A stretch of 64,000 nt of DNA, from the NCBI GenBank assembly GCA_964525555.1, contig CAZGHN010000003.1, positions 186,001 to 250,000 on the forward strand, given 5' to 3'. Position numbers and translations under genes: made by a program. This stretch comes from JAFGHJ01 sp964525555 (GTDB taxonomy: Bacteria > Hydrothermota > UBA3072). The notes under the pieces are model-generated. The model saw only the letters and a program-made list of their open reading frames with translations, had not been told where the DNA came from and made no database searches. Positions 17,105 to 25,485 of this stretch are shown here, piece after piece. Every line of letters starts with the position of its first letter. Position 1 is the stretch's first letter.

Positions 17105-18238
17105 TTACATTATCCTCCGGGCTTCTTTTCTTGCCCAATTGAGAGCTTCTATAATTTCTTCTTCACTTGGGCTTTTATTATTTTTATGCGAGTTTGTAAC
17201 TTTTCGAACTATATCGATAATATTTTGAAAAGTTATTTCTCCTTTTAAAAACCTTTCGACAGCTACTTCATCGCTACCTACGAGAACAGCAGGTAAGGTA
17301 CCTCCTTCCTTTAAGACTCCATAACTTAGCGGTATAAGAGGGAATCGCGTCCGATCTATTTCTTTAAAGTTTAGAGAATTTATCGTTTTTAAATCGAGTC
17401 TTTTCGAAGGGTTATTTTCTCTTTCGGGGCTGGTTAGAGCATACTGTATAGGTATTTTCATATCCGGGATAGACATTTGAGAAATAACAGAACCGTCACT
17501 AAATTCTACCATACCATGAATTATTGATTCCGGGTGTATTACAACTTCGATTTGTTCGAACTTTAAATCGAAAAAGACAGAAGCTTCGATAATTTCCAGA
17601 CCTTTGTTCATAAGAGTTGCTGAATCGATAGTAACTTTATCGCCCATATCCCAGGTTGGATGGTTGAGCGCTTCTTTTGGCGTTATATCTTTTAAGTCTT
17701 TTCTATTATAGAACGGCCCCCCCGAAGCGGTTATTATTATCTTTTTTATTTTTTTATCCGTTGAATTATTTAATATCTGGTATATTGCCGAATGTTCACT
17801 GTCTATTGGAATTAATTTTCCGGGAAGGTATTTTAGTTCTTTTCTAAGGAGAGGAGAAAAGGATACGAGAGTTTCCTTGTTTGCCGTACATATTCTTTTA
17901 CCGTTTTTAAGTCCCTTTATAAGCGATTTATAAGAAGATATGCCGGCTCTGGCTATTACTATTATGTCTATATCGGTGTTTTCGTATATAAAATCTGCTC
18001 CGTTTTCTCCAGCCAGTATCTTAGATTTATTTTTTAATCTTTCCTCTAATTTTTCTTTGTTCTCTTCAAAATAGGTGCCGACATATTCGCAACCGAACTC
18101 TTCTGCTTGTTTAGATAAAAGGTCGATATTGTTTCCTCCGAATAGAGCTGAGATTTTAAAATCTTTAAGGTCTTTTATGACCTCGAGAGTGCTTGTTCCG
18201 ATGGAACCTGTTGAACCTAGTATTGCAACGTTTTTCAT
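17105..18238 (-). CDS. dxr: 1-deoxy-D-xylulose-5-phosphate reductoisomerase
   Basis: 377 residues, normal length. NADPH-dependent second step of the methylerythritol phosphate pathway. The N-terminal Rossmann motif AILGSTGSIGTSTLEVI is intact. The catalytic region has IPIDSEHSAIYQIL, TASGGPF, NHPTWDMGDKVTIDSATLMNKG (metal and substrate residues) and VVIHPESIIHGMVEF. Overlaps cdsA by 4 bp. With uppS in the same cluster and ispF at 39.4 kb, the MEP route to polyprenyl phosphates is supported. Confidence 0.97.
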   Translation of the reverse strand: MKNVAILGSTGSIGTSTLEVIKDLKDFKISALFGGNNIDLLSKQAEEFGCEYVGTYFEENKEKLEERLKNKSKILAGENGADFIYENTDIDIIVIARAGISSYKSLIKGLKNGKRICTANKETLVSFSPLLRKELKYLPGKLIPIDSEHSAIYQILNNSTDKKIKKIIITASGGPFYNRKDLKDITPKEALNHPTWDMGDKVTIDSATLMNKGLEIIEASVFFDLKFEQIEVVIHPESIIHGMVEFSDGSVISQMSIPDMKIPIQYALTSPERENNPSKRLDLKTINSLNFKEIDRTRFPLIPLSYGVLKEGGTLPAVLVGSDEVAVERFLKGEITFQNIIDIVRKVTNSHKNNKSPSEEEIIEALNWARKEARRIM

Positions 18239-19101
18239 CTTACCGCGAAAAATCGGAGGTAGTAGTATATTAGTGGAGCAGTGAAAAGCAGTGAATCAAA
18301 TCTGTCGAGAAATCCCCCATGTCCGGGTATTATTTTCGAAGCGTCTTTTATTTGCACGTCTCTTTTAATCATCGATTCGACCAGGTCACCTGTAGGTGCC
18401 ATAATGCCTACTGCTGTACCTAAGACTACACAGTCGAACCATGAAAGATAAGTGGCATATACGCTTTCATAGATGAAAGCAGCAGCGATTGTTACCAGAA
18501 CACCGCCTAACACGCCCTCCCAGGTTTTTTTGGGTGAAATTGCAGGAAAGAATTTCCTTTTACCGAATCTTCTTCCGATGAAGAATGCGGCTGAATCGTT
18601 TGACCAGGTTAGAACAAAAGGAAGAATAGCCAGGCTTGTTCCGAGTCGTATTTCAATGTTAAAAAAATTTTTGTAGATTAAAGGCTGCAAAACTTCCGGC
18701 ATTTGCATTAATAGTATAAGATGACTGAACAGCCACCCGACATAAATAACTCCAAATACAGTTCCGGAAAGGTGGAATATTGCCTGTTCTTTTTTTGGCC
18801 TGAACAATTCTGCGCAAGCAACAGAAATAACAAGAATTGTAATTGTTATAATTGTAAATAAATGACTTTGGAAATATGCGTTTAATCCCAATATTAAAGA
18901 AGAGATTACCGCGAGCGTTTTGTAAGGGGTAAGACCTCTTTCTCTTAATATGTCGCAAAATTCATAAACTCCAAGGAGGATGCCCAGTTCAACAAGAAGT
19001 AAAAAATATATACCTCCTGCCCTTGCGATAAGTATCAATGCAGGTATAAAAAGAAGTGCTGTTATCCAGCGGCGAGTTAGGTTTACTGAATGGTCCCGAA
19101 T
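18235..19101 (-). CDS. cdsA: phosphatidate cytidylyltransferase
   Basis: CdsA makes CDP-diacylglycerol from phosphatidate and CTP in the inner membrane. About eight helices; the signature LGTAVGIMAPTGDLVESMIKR followed by KDASKIIPGHGGFLDRFDS is intact, as is SPKKTWEG. The family N-terminus (NLTRRWITALLFIPALIL) lies upstream of the first canonical start in frame, TTG at 19038, which would cut into helix 1. The only plausible initiator before it is AUU at 19101, overlapping uppS and preceded by AGAGAGATAGAAG. I extend to it (288 residues), with moderate confidence in the start. Confidence 0.9.
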   Translation of the reverse strand: MRDHSVNLTRRWITALLFIPALILIARAGGIYFLLLVELGILLGVYEFCDILRERGLTPYKTLAVISSLILGLNAYFQSHLFTIITITILVISVACAELFRPKKEQAIFHLSGTVFGVIYVGWLFSHLILLMQMPEVLQPLIYKNFFNIEIRLGTSLAILPFVLTWSNDSAAFFIGRRFGKRKFFPAISPKKTWEGVLGGVLVTIAAAFIYESVYATYLSWFDCVVLGTAVGIMAPTGDLVESMIKRDVQIKDASKIIPGHGGFLDRFDSLLFTAPLIYYYLRFFAVR

Positions 19102-19772
19102 CTTCTATCTCTCTTTTTATATGAGTTTAACGCCTGAATAAAATCGCTTTTTTCGAAATCCGGCCAGAGTTTATCGGTGAAAAATAATTCTGTGTAAGCT
19201 ATTTGGTAAAGCAGAAAATTTGATATCCTTAATTCCCCGCTTGTTCTGATAAATAAATCGGGATCAGGTATATCGGGTAAGAATAGAAATTTTCTAAAAC
19301 TTTTTTCCGTCACCTTTTTACCCTTTTTGATTGCTTTATTTGTTGCTTCGATGATTTCCGATCTACCGCTGTAGTTGAATGCAAGTATAAGATTCAATTT
19401 ATCGGCATTTTTTGTTTGATTTTGGATCCACAAGGCTGATTTTCTTACATCGGCGGGAACTTCATCGAGATTACCCATAAATCTTACCCTAATCCTATTT
19501 CTTTTTAATTCGTCTATTTCTTCTTTTATTACTTTTGAAAAAAGTGACATTAATCCTTCTACTTCTTCTTTTGGTCTATCCCAATTTTCGCGAGAGAAAG
19601 CGTATAAAGTTAAATACTTTATATTAAACTCTCGACAGTATTCAGTTACCCTTCTTACAGTATTAACACCCGCAAGATGGCCCTGTAAACGGGGTAAAGA
19701 TCTCTCTTTTGCCCATCTGCCGTTTCCATCCATTATTATCGCTATATGGATTGGCAGAGTTTTATTATCCAT
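19083..19772 (-). CDS. uppS: isoprenyl transferase (undecaprenyl diphosphate synthase)
   Basis: 229 residues, cis-prenyltransferase. The catalytic HIAIIMDGNGRWA motif is near the N-terminus, followed by GHLAGVNTVRR, LTLYAFSRENWDRP and the C-terminal DPDLFIRTSGELRISNFLLYQ. It condenses farnesyl diphosphate with isopentenyl diphosphate to make the lipid carrier for peptidoglycan and glycan synthesis. Overlaps frr by 8 bp. Confidence 0.97.
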   Translation of the reverse strand: MDNKTLPIHIAIIMDGNGRWAKERSLPRLQGHLAGVNTVRRVTEYCREFNIKYLTLYAFSRENWDRPKEEVEGLMSLFSKVIKEEIDELKRNRIRVRFMGNLDEVPADVRKSALWIQNQTKNADKLNLILAFNYSGRSEIIEATNKAIKKGKKVTEKSFRKFLFLPDIPDPDLFIRTSGELRISNFLLYQIAYTELFFTDKLWPDFEKSDFIQALNSYKKRDRRFGTIQ

Positions 19773-20322
19773 TAAGGATTTCTTTTTCCTTTTTTATAAG
19801 AATATCTTTGATTTTTTCTGTGTAATGGTCTGTTGCTTTTTGAATTTCGTCTTTATATCTTATTTCTTCGTCTTTTGCTATTGAGCCATCTTTTTCCATA
19901 TCCTGAATATCTTTTATTATATCTCTTCTTATATTCCGGATAGAGATTTTTCCCTCTTCAGCTAGGCGATGCACTAATTTTTTCAATTCTTCCCTTCTTT
20001 CGTCTGTAAGTGGGGGAATAGGGATACGAAGAACGGAACCATCGTTAGACGGATTTAAACCTAAGTCTGAAGATAATATACCTTTTTCAATATTATCAAT
20101 AGCTTTTTCATCAAAAGGGTGAAGTACTATGAGATGCGGTTCGGGTACCGCAATTGAAGCAAGCTGATTTATAGGTACTTTTGTACCATAATAATCTACC
20201 TTTATACTTTCTATTAAGGCCGGAGAAGCTCTTCCTGTTTTTATACTGGCGAATTCTTCAGAAACTATTGAAAATGTTTTTTCCATTTTTTCTATCATTT
20301 CTTTCTTAAGTTCCTTATCCAT
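19765..20322 (-). CDS. frr: ribosome recycling factor
   Basis: 185 residues, normal length. It splits post-termination ribosomes together with EF-G. The family core is present: GRASPALIESIKVDYYGTKV, PINQLASIAVPEPHLIVLHP, IPPLTDERREELKKLV and the C-terminal helix with IRNIRRD. AAAGGAGGATGAA precedes the ATG. It lies 1 nt after pyrH. Confidence 0.97.
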   Translation of the reverse strand: MDKELKKEMIEKMEKTFSIVSEEFASIKTGRASPALIESIKVDYYGTKVPINQLASIAVPEPHLIVLHPFDEKAIDNIEKGILSSDLGLNPSNDGSVLRIPIPPLTDERREELKKLVHRLAEEGKISIRNIRRDIIKDIQDMEKDGSIAKDEEIRYKDEIQKATDHYTEKIKDILIKKEKEILNG

Positions 20323-20323
20323 T

Positions 20324-21049
20324 TCATCCTCCTTTTATAATAGTTCCTATATTTTTGCCCATAATGATTTTTCTTAAATTGTTTTGAGTTTCAATATTGA
20401 AGACGATTAAAGGTAATTTGTGTTCCATTGCCAGTGAAAAAGCAGTTAGATCGATAATTTTTAACCCCTGAGTTAATGCATCTTTATAAGTAAGTTTTTT
20501 ATAAAATTTTGCAGTAGGAAATTCTTTTGGATCTTTATCGTAGACCCCTTTAACATTGGTAGCTTTAAGTAATATATCTGCCTTTATTTGAAGAGCACGC
20601 ATAACCGCAGCGGTGTCTGTAGTGAAGAAAGGATTGCCTGTCCCTCCGACAAAAATTACTACATAATTTTGATTTAGTAAATCAAGTGCTCCATCACGAC
20701 TATAAGTTAACCCAACGGAATACGAAATCGGAATTGCTGACAATACTGCATTTGGAATCTTTTGCTTTTTTAGAGCTAAAGATAGTGCTCCGCCATTTAT
20801 CATGGTGGCAATCATTCCAAGTTCATCCAATTCCCCCGATGCTATTTTGTATTTTTTTGAGCCTTGCAGTCCCCTTAAGATATTGCCACCACCTACAACC
20901 AGACCTATCTGGACACCTTTTTTATGTATATATTTTATATCTGAAGCAATACTTTCTAATTTTTTAAAGGAGAGCGTTTCCTCCTTACTTTTAAGAAATT
21001 CTCCGCTTAACTTTATTAAAACTTTTTTGTATTTAGGGTTACTCTCCAA
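20324..21049 (-). CDS. pyrH: UMP kinase
   Basis: 241 residues, amino-acid kinase fold, converting UMP to UDP. KKVLIKLSGEFL (phosphate loop), GLVVGGGNILRG, and GGTGNPFFTTDTAAVMRAL (UMP site) followed by KATNVKGVYDKDP are all conserved. The start is a TTG that overlaps the end of tsf by 11 bp; AAAGG lies about 9 nt upstream. Its product feeds the same UTP pool that carAB supplies. Confidence 0.97.
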   Translation of the reverse strand: MESNPKYKKVLIKLSGEFLKSKEETLSFKKLESIASDIKYIHKKGVQIGLVVGGGNILRGLQGSKKYKIASGELDELGMIATMINGGALSLALKKQKIPNAVLSAIPISYSVGLTYSRDGALDLLNQNYVVIFVGGTGNPFFTTDTAAVMRALQIKADILLKATNVKGVYDKDPKEFPTAKFYKKLTYKDALTQGLKIIDLTAFSLAMEHKLPLIVFNIETQNNLRKIIMGKNIGTIIKGG

Positions 21050-21638
21050 CCTGGAACCTTTGGAATCTTCTTACGACTATATTTTCCCCGATAACGGAAA
21101 TTTTTTCCTTTATTAGGTCAGCTATGGTTATTGACGGGTCATTAAAGTATTTCTGTTCCATTAAAACTACTTCTTTATAAAATTTTTCAAGTTTATTTTT
21201 TATTATATTTTCCTGAACTTTCTCAGGCTTATTCATTCTTTTTACTTGTTCCACATAGATGGCTCTTTCTTCTTTCAGTATTTCTTCGGGTACCGATTCT
21301 CTGTCTACAGAGATGGGATTAAAAGCAACTACTTGCATAGCTATTTCTTTTGCAAGATTTTCAAATTCCTTTGTTCTGGCAGCGAAGTCGGTTTGACAAT
21401 TTAATTCTACCACTCCAACTTTCTGATTTCCGGGGTGAACGTAAGCATAAATAATTCCTTCTTTTGCGGATTTCCCCATTTTTTTTGCTGCTTCTGCTAT
21501 TCCCTTTTTTCTTAAGATTTGGATTGCTTCTTTAATGTCACTTTTTGATTCAATTAATGCGTTTTTACAGTCTAAAACACCTGCATTAGTTTTTGCTCTT
21601 AATTCTTTGATGAGTTTAACATCAACTTCCGAAGACAC
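21039..21638 (-). CDS. tsf: elongation factor Ts
   Basis: 199 residues, the short form found in Gram-positives, Thermus and many candidate phyla. It is the guanine-nucleotide exchange factor of EF-Tu. The N-terminal UBA-like domain has VKLIKELRAKTNAGVLDCKN, followed by ALIESKSDIKEAI. The core TDFAAR motif (NCQTDFAART) is present. The start is GTG at 21638 with AGGAGG 5 nt upstream. Confidence 0.96.
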   Translation of the reverse strand: MSSEVDVKLIKELRAKTNAGVLDCKNALIESKSDIKEAIQILRKKGIAEAAKKMGKSAKEGIIYAYVHPGNQKVGVVELNCQTDFAARTKEFENLAKEIAMQVVAFNPISVDRESVPEEILKEERAIYVEQVKRMNKPEKVQENIIKNKLEKFYKEVVLMEQKYFNDPSITIADLIKEKISVIGENIVVRRFQRFQVGE

Positions 21639-21701
21639 ACGAACCTCCTAATTATAATTATAGATTTATTTGACAAGGATTTATTTATCCTGCTAAGTTG
21701 T

Positions 21702-22436
21702 TTATTCTTTATTTTCTTGTATTTCTTCGCTATCCTTGATGGGCTGTTCTTCTTCAAAGCGTTTCTTCCCTGCAACGATTGCGGTTTCAATTATATTTGT
21801 TATTAATTTGATAGACTCTATGGCGTCATCGTTTGCCGGGATTGGATAATCGATCATTTCAGGATCAGAGTTTGTATCTATTATTGCTACAATTGGTATT
21901 TCTAAAAGATTTGCTTCTTTGATTGCGATATCTTCTTTGTGTACATCAACTACATATAGTAAATCAGGCAGTTTTTCCATATGTTGTATCCCATCAAAAT
22001 GCTTTTCCATTTTATTTTTTTGCCTTAGGAGTCGGCTTTGCATTTTTGAGGATAATTTTTGGAAATCTTCCTGATTGATTTGCTCACAAAGTTGGTTATA
22101 TTTGTTGATACTGTTTCTGATAATGTTAAAATTGGTCAACGTACCACCCAGCCAGCGTTCCTTGACGTATGACGTATTAACTCTTTTTGCAACTTCTTCG
22201 ATTATGTTCTGAGCTTGTTTCTTTGTTCCTACAAAAAGAAATTCTCCGCCTTTTGCTGCTACGTCGTTTACTGCTCTATAGGCTTCTTTCAATAAATCCA
22301 CCGATTTTCTTATATCAATTATATGTAAACCATTTTTTTCTGTGTATATATAAGGCTCCATTTTTGGATTCCAATTTCTTCTTTTGTGTCCGAAATGAGC
22401 TCTTGCATCTAAAAGATCTTTAAATTGAAGTGCCAC
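21702..22436 (-). CDS. rpsB: 30S ribosomal protein S2
   Basis: 244 residues. FKDLLDARAHFGHKRRNWNP, FVGTKKQAQNI, YVKERWLGGTLTNF and the C-terminal PIVAIIDTNSDPEMIDYPIP motif are typical. The start is GTG at 22436 (AGGAGG 4 nt upstream); an ATG 2 nt earlier is out of frame. Followed by tsf after 63 bp, as in most bacteria. Confidence 0.97.
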   Translation of the reverse strand: MALQFKDLLDARAHFGHKRRNWNPKMEPYIYTEKNGLHIIDIRKSVDLLKEAYRAVNDVAAKGGEFLFVGTKKQAQNIIEEVAKRVNTSYVKERWLGGTLTNFNIIRNSINKYNQLCEQINQEDFQKLSSKMQSRLLRQKNKMEKHFDGIQHMEKLPDLLYVVDVHKEDIAIKEANLLEIPIVAIIDTNSDPEMIDYPIPANDDAIESIKLITNIIETAIVAGKKRFEEEQPIKDSEEIQENKE

Positions 22437-22444
22437 ATTTCCTC

Positions 22445-22834
22445 CTATCTCTTTGAATGCTGGAAAGCTCTTCTTGCTTTTCGAAGTCCATATTTCTTTC
22501 GTTCCTTAACGCGCGCATCTCTTGTCAAGAAGCCGGCATCTTTTAGTGGTTTTTTGTATTCTTCGTTAATTTTAATAAGGCCCTTTGCTATTGAATGTCT
22601 CATGGCTTCTGCCTGTCCGGAGAGACCTCCTCCTCTTGCATTAATACTTATATCATAATCATTTTGAACGCCAACTCTTTCAAGTGGTTTTCTCACTTCG
22701 TGAACGTATCTATCTGATTTAAGATATTCTTTAACCGTTTTTTTATTAACAGTGATTTTGCCGCTTCCAGGGAAGAAGCGAGAAGTAGCTACTGCATTTT
22801 TTCTTCTTCCAGTGACAATGACGATTACTTCCAT
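22445..22834 (-). CDS. rpsI: 30S ribosomal protein S9
   Basis: 129 residues. GRRKNAVATSRFFPGSGKIT at the N-terminus and RDARVKERKKYGLRKARRAF followed by QHSKR at the C-terminus match the family; the basic tail reaches the decoding site. It lies 3 nt after rplM and 8 nt before rpsB, within the ribosomal operon. Confidence 0.97.
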   Translation of the reverse strand: MEVIVIVTGRRKNAVATSRFFPGSGKITVNKKTVKEYLKSDRYVHEVRKPLERVGVQNDYDISINARGGGLSGQAEAMRHSIAKGLIKINEEYKKPLKDAGFLTRDARVKERKKYGLRKARRAFQHSKR

Positions 22835-22837
22835 CTC

Positions 22838-23272
22838 CTATCCTCCTACTTCTAATTTCTGTGGTTTTTGAGCCTCATGTGGGTGTTTTTCGTCACAATA
22901 AACTTTTAATTTTTTTATCATTTTTCTACCGAGTTTGTTTTTTGGCAGCATGCCAGAAACCGCGTTAATTATTATTCCCTGTGGATCTTTCTCTTTCTTC
23001 TTTTTAAATGGAATTTCTTTTAATCCGCCTATATATCCACTGTGTCTTCTATATAATTTCTGTTCTTCTTTTTTGCCCGTAAGTTTTACTTTATCAGCGT
23101 TAATTATTATAACAAAATCGCCATTATCAAGATGGGGTGTAAAGTCAGCCTTATGCTTACCCCTTAATATGACAGCCGCTTTGGAAGCTAATCTTCCCAG
23201 GACTTCATCTTTAGCGTCTAAAAGCCACCAATCTTGATTGATGTTTTCCTTCTTCAATGAAAAAGTCTTCAT
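22838..23272 (-). CDS. rplM: 50S ribosomal protein L13
   Basis: 144 residues, standard length. WWLLDAKDEVLGRLASKAA, GDFVIIINADKVKLTGKK, YRRHSGYIGGLKEI and VSGMLPKNKLGRKMIKKLKV are conserved. First gene of the ten-gene cluster; GAAAGGAG lies 5 nt upstream of the ATG and a good promoter lies 56 bp upstream. Confidence 0.97.
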   Translation of the reverse strand: MKTFSLKKENINQDWWLLDAKDEVLGRLASKAAVILRGKHKADFTPHLDNGDFVIIINADKVKLTGKKEEQKLYRRHSGYIGGLKEIPFKKKKEKDPQGIIINAVSGMLPKNKLGRKMIKKLKVYCDEKHPHEAQKPQKLEVGG

Positions 23273-23327
23273 TTTTTCTCCTTTCCTATTTTAATCATTT
23301 TAACTAATTACAGATTATTTTGGGTTA

Positions 23328-23355
23328 AATATATAAGGAAAAGGTGTTTTGTCAA
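23328..23355 (-). promoter_or_regulatory. promoter of the rplM-rseP cluster
   Basis: TTGACA (23355-23350), 16-bp spacer, TATATT (23333-23328). Leader of about 50 nt to rplM; no obvious ribosomal-protein-binding hairpin seen in it. Confidence 0.65.
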
Positions 23356-23382
23356 GAACTATTTTATGATACTTTTAAATTA

Positions 23383-23600
23383 GTCACGAAGGCACCAAGG
23401 CACAAAGATTTTTTTGTTGTTAAATACCACCCCAAAATCCCAAATCCAAAATATGAACCACGAAACACACAAAACACACTAATTTTTTTTGTTTTAACTA
23501 AATCCTAAATCCCAAATCCAAACCCCTAATATTTGACTAATGACCAGTGACACAAGACTCGTGACTAATGACTATTTTTGTGTCTTGGTGGCAAAATAGG
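23383..23600. repeat. dispersed intergenic repeats (families B, E, G)
   Basis: TCACGAAGGCACCAAGGCAC (B, reverse), CCAAAATCCCAAATCCAAAA (E), CCACGAAACACACAAAACAC (B), AAATCCTAAATCCCAAATCC (E), GACTAATGACCAGTGACACA and GACTCGTGACTAATGAC (G), then TTTGTGTCTTGGTGGC (B, forward). This makes up nearly all of the 23356-23600 gap. Confidence 0.7.
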
Positions 23601-23603
23601 CAC

Positions 23604-23631
23604 TTGAAATTTTTATTTTTTTTATTATAAT
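23604..23631 (+). promoter_or_regulatory. promoter, leaderless, for the ComFB-like gene
   Basis: TTGAAA (23604-23609), 16-bp spacer, TATAAT (23626-23631). The ATG at 23639 is 7 nt further, so it should be the first codon of the mRNA. Confidence 0.7.
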
Positions 23632-23638
23632 AAAAGAC

Positions 23639-23902
23639 ATGGATAGAAGAAATTACATGGAGAGAATGGTAGAAGAGATTCTGGAGGAGCTTTTCGAGGC
23701 TTATCCTGGATATGGTGATATTAAACCTTATAGGGAAGAAATCATAGCTTTAGCGCTTACTAAATGTGAACCATTTTATACAACCAGTGATGTTGGTCAT
23801 GCAGTTGTGAAGACGAGAATGGAGAGCGCAGGATTCCGATCAAAAGTTACCTCTATTGTAATGGAATCGATAGGCCAAGTAAAAGAAAATCCAAGAGAAT
23901 AA
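23639..23902 (+). CDS. ComFB-like protein
   Basis: 87 residues, all helical. NYMERMVEEILEELFEAYPG, then EEIIALALTKCEPFYTTSDV and GHAVVKT resemble the ComFB family (PF10719), whose pattern is an N-terminal helix, a D-x-x-ALALN-x-L-P-P-x-Y motif and a C-terminal helix. The cysteines that bind zinc in some ComFB proteins are mostly missing. Relatives include late-competence proteins and c-di-nucleotide receptors in cyanobacteria; the role here is unknown. Leaderless promoter; a second ATG at 23657 is a weaker alternative. Confidence 0.65.
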   Translation: MDRRNYMERMVEEILEELFEAYPGYGDIKPYREEIIALALTKCEPFYTTSDVGHAVVKTRMESAGFRSKVTSIVMESIGQVKENPRE

Positions 23903-23984
23903 AGATTTTTAATCTTTTACTTATGAATATGTTTTCCTTTAATGCTGTTTTTCGTATTTTCTATTTGTCTTTAAGTTCTAATTA

Positions 23985-24779
23985 ATGAAAGTCGGATTCC
24001 TTCAATTTTCACCTGTATTTGGGAACCCTGATAAAAACCTGGATTTTATCAAGGAAAAGATTGATGATGCGGGTGATCTGGATATACTGGTTCTTCCTGA
24101 ACTTGCGCTTACCGGTTACACGTTTGAGGATTCAGAGGAAGCTTATTCCTTAAGCGAAGAGGTGGGTGGAAAATTAACGGGAGAATTGATAAGTATTGCT
24201 AAAAATAATAAAGTTACATTGGCGGTTGGCTTTCTTGAAAGAGAAGGAAAACATCTTTATAACTCAAGTATTCTCATCGGTGGAAACGGAATCGTAGGAG
24301 TTTACAGAAAAGTACATCTTTTTCGTGAAGAAAAGTCAATATTTAAATCAGGCAATATGGGTTTTCCGGTTTTTAACTTCGGTAACGTTAAACTTGGGAT
24401 GCTTGTTTGTTTTGATTGGATTTTTCCGGAAGCTATGAGGACACTTGCTTTAAAAGGAGCTGATATAATACTTCATCCGTCAAATTTAGTTTTGCCACAT
24501 TATCAAAATGCAGTAATTACAAGAGCGATAGAAAATAGGGTTTTTATTATTCTTGCGAATAGAACCGGGATGGAGGATAGATTCGGAACAAGAAATGAGT
24601 TCACCGGAGAAAGTGAAATTGTTGACCCCACAGGGAAAGTGATATTAAAAGCGGGAAGAGATGAAGAAGGGATTTTTTCAACCGATATAAATCCCGAAGA
24701 AGCGAGAAATAAAAATGTAACAGAATTAAATAACATCTTCGAGGACCGCAAGCCGGAATTTTATGAAAATTGGGGTTGA
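23985..24779 (+). CDS. carbon-nitrogen hydrolase (nitrilase superfamily)
   Basis: 264 residues, single nitrilase fold. The catalytic triad is readable: Glu in VLPELALTGYTF (about 42), Lys in YRKVHLF (about 110) and Cys in LGMLVCFDWIFPEAMR (about 145). It probably hydrolyses an amide (omega-amidase, N-carbamoyl or related); the specificity cannot be read. No Shine-Dalgarno is seen and the promoter is unclear. Monocistronic, followed by repeats. Confidence 0.9.
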   Translation: MKVGFLQFSPVFGNPDKNLDFIKEKIDDAGDLDILVLPELALTGYTFEDSEEAYSLSEEVGGKLTGELISIAKNNKVTLAVGFLEREGKHLYNSSILIGGNGIVGVYRKVHLFREEKSIFKSGNMGFPVFNFGNVKLGMLVCFDWIFPEAMRTLALKGADIILHPSNLVLPHYQNAVITRAIENRVFIILANRTGMEDRFGTRNEFTGESEIVDPTGKVILKAGRDEEGIFSTDINPEEARNKNVTELNNIFEDRKPEFYENWG

Positions 24780-24784
24780 ATAAT

Positions 24785-24985
24785 TTTGCCACAGAGAGCA
24801 CAGAGGAAAAACTAAACACACAGAGTAAATAAAGATTGTTTATTGTTGATAACCCAACACCCAACCCAAAATTAATCTCACACAAAGACACAAAGAGCAC
24901 GAAGTTTTTTTGTCGTTTTTTTTCTAAATTCCAACCCCCAAATCCAAGATCCTAAATTACTATTTAACTATTTTTCAATTTATCT
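24785..24985. repeat. dispersed intergenic repeats (families B, E, C)
   Basis: GCCACAGAGAGCACAGAGGA, ATCTCACACAAAGACACAAA (B, reverse), AATTCCAACCCCCAAATCCA with AGATCCTAAATT (E), and ATTTAACTATTTTTCAATTT (C, reverse). It fills the gap between the amidase gene and rnpB. Confidence 0.7.
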
Positions 24986-25006
24986 ATTTAACTTATATTC
25001 TTATGC

Positions 25007-25034
25007 TTGAAAATTTTATTAATAATATTAAATT
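25007..25034 (+). promoter_or_regulatory. rnpB promoter
   Basis: TTGAAA (25007-25012), 16-bp spacer, TAAATT (25029-25034); start expected near 25042, the first base of the RNase P P1 helix. Confidence 0.55.
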
Positions 25035-25043
25035 TATATATAT

Positions 25044-25352
25044 CGGAAGGGCGGATAGCCGCGCTCTCTTTTTGAGAGTGAGGAAAGTCCGGACATTGCG
25101 GGTAAGGAAGGCTCCCTTTGGGAGGCACCGTAAGGTGACGGAAAGTGCCACAGAAAATATACCGCCCTGCTTGCAGGGTAAGGGTGAAATGGTGAGGTAA
25201 GGGCTCACCGGGTTTCTGGTGACAGAAACTGCTCGGTAAACCCCCTTCAATGCAAGACAAATAGAGTAGATCCATTTACCCGGATCGATAATCTCGGGTA
25301 GTCGCATAGATCAATGGCTATCTATAACAGAATCCGGCTTATAGCCCTTCCG
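25044..25352 (+). ncRNA. rnpB: RNase P RNA, type A
   Basis: The catalytic RNA of tRNA 5' maturation. GAGGAAAGTCCGGAC (CR-I, P4 5' strand), a CACAGAAA element, GGTGACAGAAACTGCTCGGT, GGGTAGTCGCATAGATCAAT and the 3' ACAGAATCCGGCTTATAG motif appear in canonical order. CGGAAGGGC at the 5' end pairs with GCCCTTCCG at the 3' end (P1), fixing both ends; a T-rich stretch follows. The length of about 309 nt is slightly compact but normal. Open frames on both strands here are spurious. Confidence 0.95.
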
Positions 25353-25357
25353 TTTTA

Positions 25358-25405
25358 ATTACCAAGCTATTAGCTATTCGCCGTTAGCCTTTAATTAAAT
25401 CCACC
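25358..25405. repeat. dispersed intergenic repeat (family H)
   Basis: ACCAAGCTATTAGCTATTCG and CCGTTAGCC, the same words as AGCGAATAGCTAATAGCTTGG at 32391-32411 in the opposite orientation. Confidence 0.6.
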
Positions 25406-25485
25406 CCACACACTTAAACGTTAAATATATTTTTTATTGAGGTTGCCGTCCGAGAAAGATGTGGTCAATTTCCCCGGCGGGTGCT

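Noticed and set aside
20686..21116. Plus-strand ORFs antisense to pyrH and tsf
   Set aside because: Shadows of strongly conserved minus-strand genes without a Shine-Dalgarno or family match.
24993..25307. ORFs on both strands over the RNase P RNA region
   Set aside because: They overlap conserved rnpB structure; a structural RNA explains the open frames.
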